A program made the translations under genes and the position numbers. Positions 33,056-33,817 of a stretch of 33,817 nucleotides of DNA are shown in pieces (positions within the stretch are counted from its first letter, which is position 1; every line of letters starts with the position of its first letter). Origin of the DNA: Rhizobium alarense (GTDB lineage Bacteria; Pseudomonadota; Alphaproteobacteria; Rhizobiales; Rhizobiaceae). Below the pieces are notes generated by a model that worked only from the letters and a program-made list of their open reading frames with translations, was not told the origin of the DNA and did not search any database. The stretch covers positions 1 to 33,817 of the forward strand of contig NZ_JAKGBU010000061.1 in assembly GCF_021555155.1 (NCBI RefSeq), read 5' to 3'.

Positions 33056-33487
33056 TCAGGCGGCGGGGCGGCTCTTCAGAAGGTCGCGGATCTCGGTCAG
33101 GAGCTGTACGTCGGCCGGCGGCGGCGCGGCTTCCGCGATTTTCTCCTTCTCGACCGTTGCGCGCAGCCGGTTCACCCCCTTGATCATCAGGAAGATGATC
33201 CAGGCGAGAATCAGGAAGTTGATGAACACCGTGATGAAGTTGCCGTAGGCGAAGACCGCACCCTGCTCGCGCGCCGCCGCCAGGGACGGGGCGGTGACAT
33301 TGCCGGACAGCGCCACGAAGTAGTTGGAGAAGTCGAAGCCGCCGCCTGTCAGCGCGCCGACGATCGGCATGACGAGGTCGTTGACGATGGAATCGACGAT
33401 CTTGCTGAAAGCGGCACCGATGATGACGCCGACGGCAAGGTCCATAACATTGCCGCGGGCGATGAACGCCTTGAATTCATTGAGCAT
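33056..33487 (-). CDS. mscL: Large-conductance mechanosensitive channel
   Basis: A 143-residue two-helix membrane protein. The N-terminal [20 protein letters not shown] is the MscL signature. TM1 follows ([20 protein letters not shown]), then a periplasmic loop with [12 protein letters not shown]2 ([19 protein letters not shown]) and a cytoplasmic helix ending in [13 protein letters not shown]. It opens under osmotic downshock to release solutes. The start has AGGAG upstream, and a terminator follows. Confidence 0.97.
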   Translation of the reverse strand: MLNEFKAFIARGNVMDLAVGVIIGAAFSKIVDSIVNDLVMPIVGALTGGGFDFSNYFVALSGNVTAPSLAAAREQGAVFAYGNFITVFINFLILAWIIFLMIKGVNRLRATVEKEKIAEAAPPPADVQLLTEIRDLLKSRPAA

Positions 33488-33696
33488 ACGGGTCTCCTGT
33501 TCCTGCGAGGCCGTCTCACCCTAATGCAGTTTCGCCACCGAGGGAACAAGCCGCCCGCTGCAACCGGAGAGAATGGCGCCCGCCGGCTTTCCGGCCCGCC
33601 CCGCGACTTTGGACTAAGGCGGCGGTGATTTTCTTCGCCGCCGGGATGGAATATGCTGGCCTCCCGGTCATTTGGCCGGTCGTTTCGGGAGGAAAC

Positions 33697-33817
33697 ATGC
33701 TGCCGGGCTGGCTGATCTTTGCCTCGGCGCTCGCCTATCTGCTGCTGCTTTTCGCGGTGGCGAGCTACGGGGACCGCAAGAGCCGGGATCCGAGTGTGGC
33801 GGCGCGCGGCCGGCCGC
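33697..33817 (+). CDS. N-terminus of a large sensor histidine kinase with sodium/solute-symporter-like domain (partial)
   Basis: The ATG at 33697 follows GGGAGGAAAC. The 40 visible residues begin MLPGWLIFASALAYLLLLFA then VASYGDRKSRD. This resembles the first helix of NahK/CbrA-type hybrid histidine kinases, which carry a sodium:solute symporter-like N-terminal domain. The gene runs off the right edge, so the assignment is tentative. A plain symporter is the main alternative. Confidence 0.5.
   Translation, partial: MLPGWLIFASALAYLLLLFAVASYGDRKSRDPSVAARGRP

Noticed and set aside
1-33817. CRISPR array, rRNA operon, insertion sequence or prophage
   Set aside because: No regularly spaced repeats, no rRNA stretches, no transposase or phage structural genes were seen anywhere in the window.

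Overview
The window is a GC-rich chromosomal segment of an alphaproteobacterium, most likely family Rhizobiaceae (Rhizobium/Ensifer/Shinella-like). The main evidence is the gene order murA - DUF2948 - hisD - UPF0262 - low-molecular-weight phosphatase - infA - maf - yacG - tRNA-Phe, and the rhizobial character of the encoded proteins. The genus cannot be fixed from this window alone.

Layout. (1) 1-3046: potassium P-type ATPase operon on the minus strand: a 27-residue small membrane ORF, kdpF, kdpA and the first 376 codons of kdpB. (2) 3208-9467: a photo-oxidative (singlet-oxygen type) stress regulon. It holds an ECF sigma factor and its ChrR-type zinc anti-sigma factor, a DUF1295 pseudogene, DUF2177, DUF2147, photolyase, DUF1365 and an FAD oxidoreductase. 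Four promoters share the pattern TGA(T/A)CC-N18-TA, so the whole block looks like one local regulon fed by its own sigma factor. (3) 9600-11912: a decayed cyclase tail, then a visibly AT-richer two-gene island (zinc-ribbon/DUF4145 protein plus membrane pentapeptide-repeat protein) ending at the 3' end of tRNA-Phe. (4) 11913-17846: conserved housekeeping genes. (5) 18013-27128: tRNA-Thr, then a divergent arginine-type catabolic locus. On the minus strand lie a DDAH-like hydrolase, a TetR regulator, an AruH-like transaminase and an AruI-like ThDP decarboxylase. On the plus strand lie a polar amino-acid ABC importer and an M20 amidohydrolase. (6) 27219-29888: cyanide-insensitive quinol oxidase cioAB with a DUF2474 small subunit. 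(7) 29907-33817: chorismate mutase behind a long hairpin, galE, an ATPase pseudogene, a class I aminotransferase, mscL with a terminator, and the start of a large sensor kinase.

How the genes work together. The sigma/anti-sigma pair should release the sigma factor under singlet oxygen and switch on repair (photolyase) and envelope or lipid-related functions. The arginine locus has a self-contained logic: import, deacylation by M20, removal of methylated guanidino nitrogen by the DDAH-like enzyme, or transamination followed by decarboxylation. A single intergenic region with a palindrome over a promoter probably controls both arms. The best candidates for undescribed biology are the DUF4145/pentapeptide island next to tRNA-Phe and the combined methyl/acyl-arginine locus. 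Three degraded genes (DUF1295, cyclase tail, AAA ATPase) were recognised only from pieces spread over several frames.
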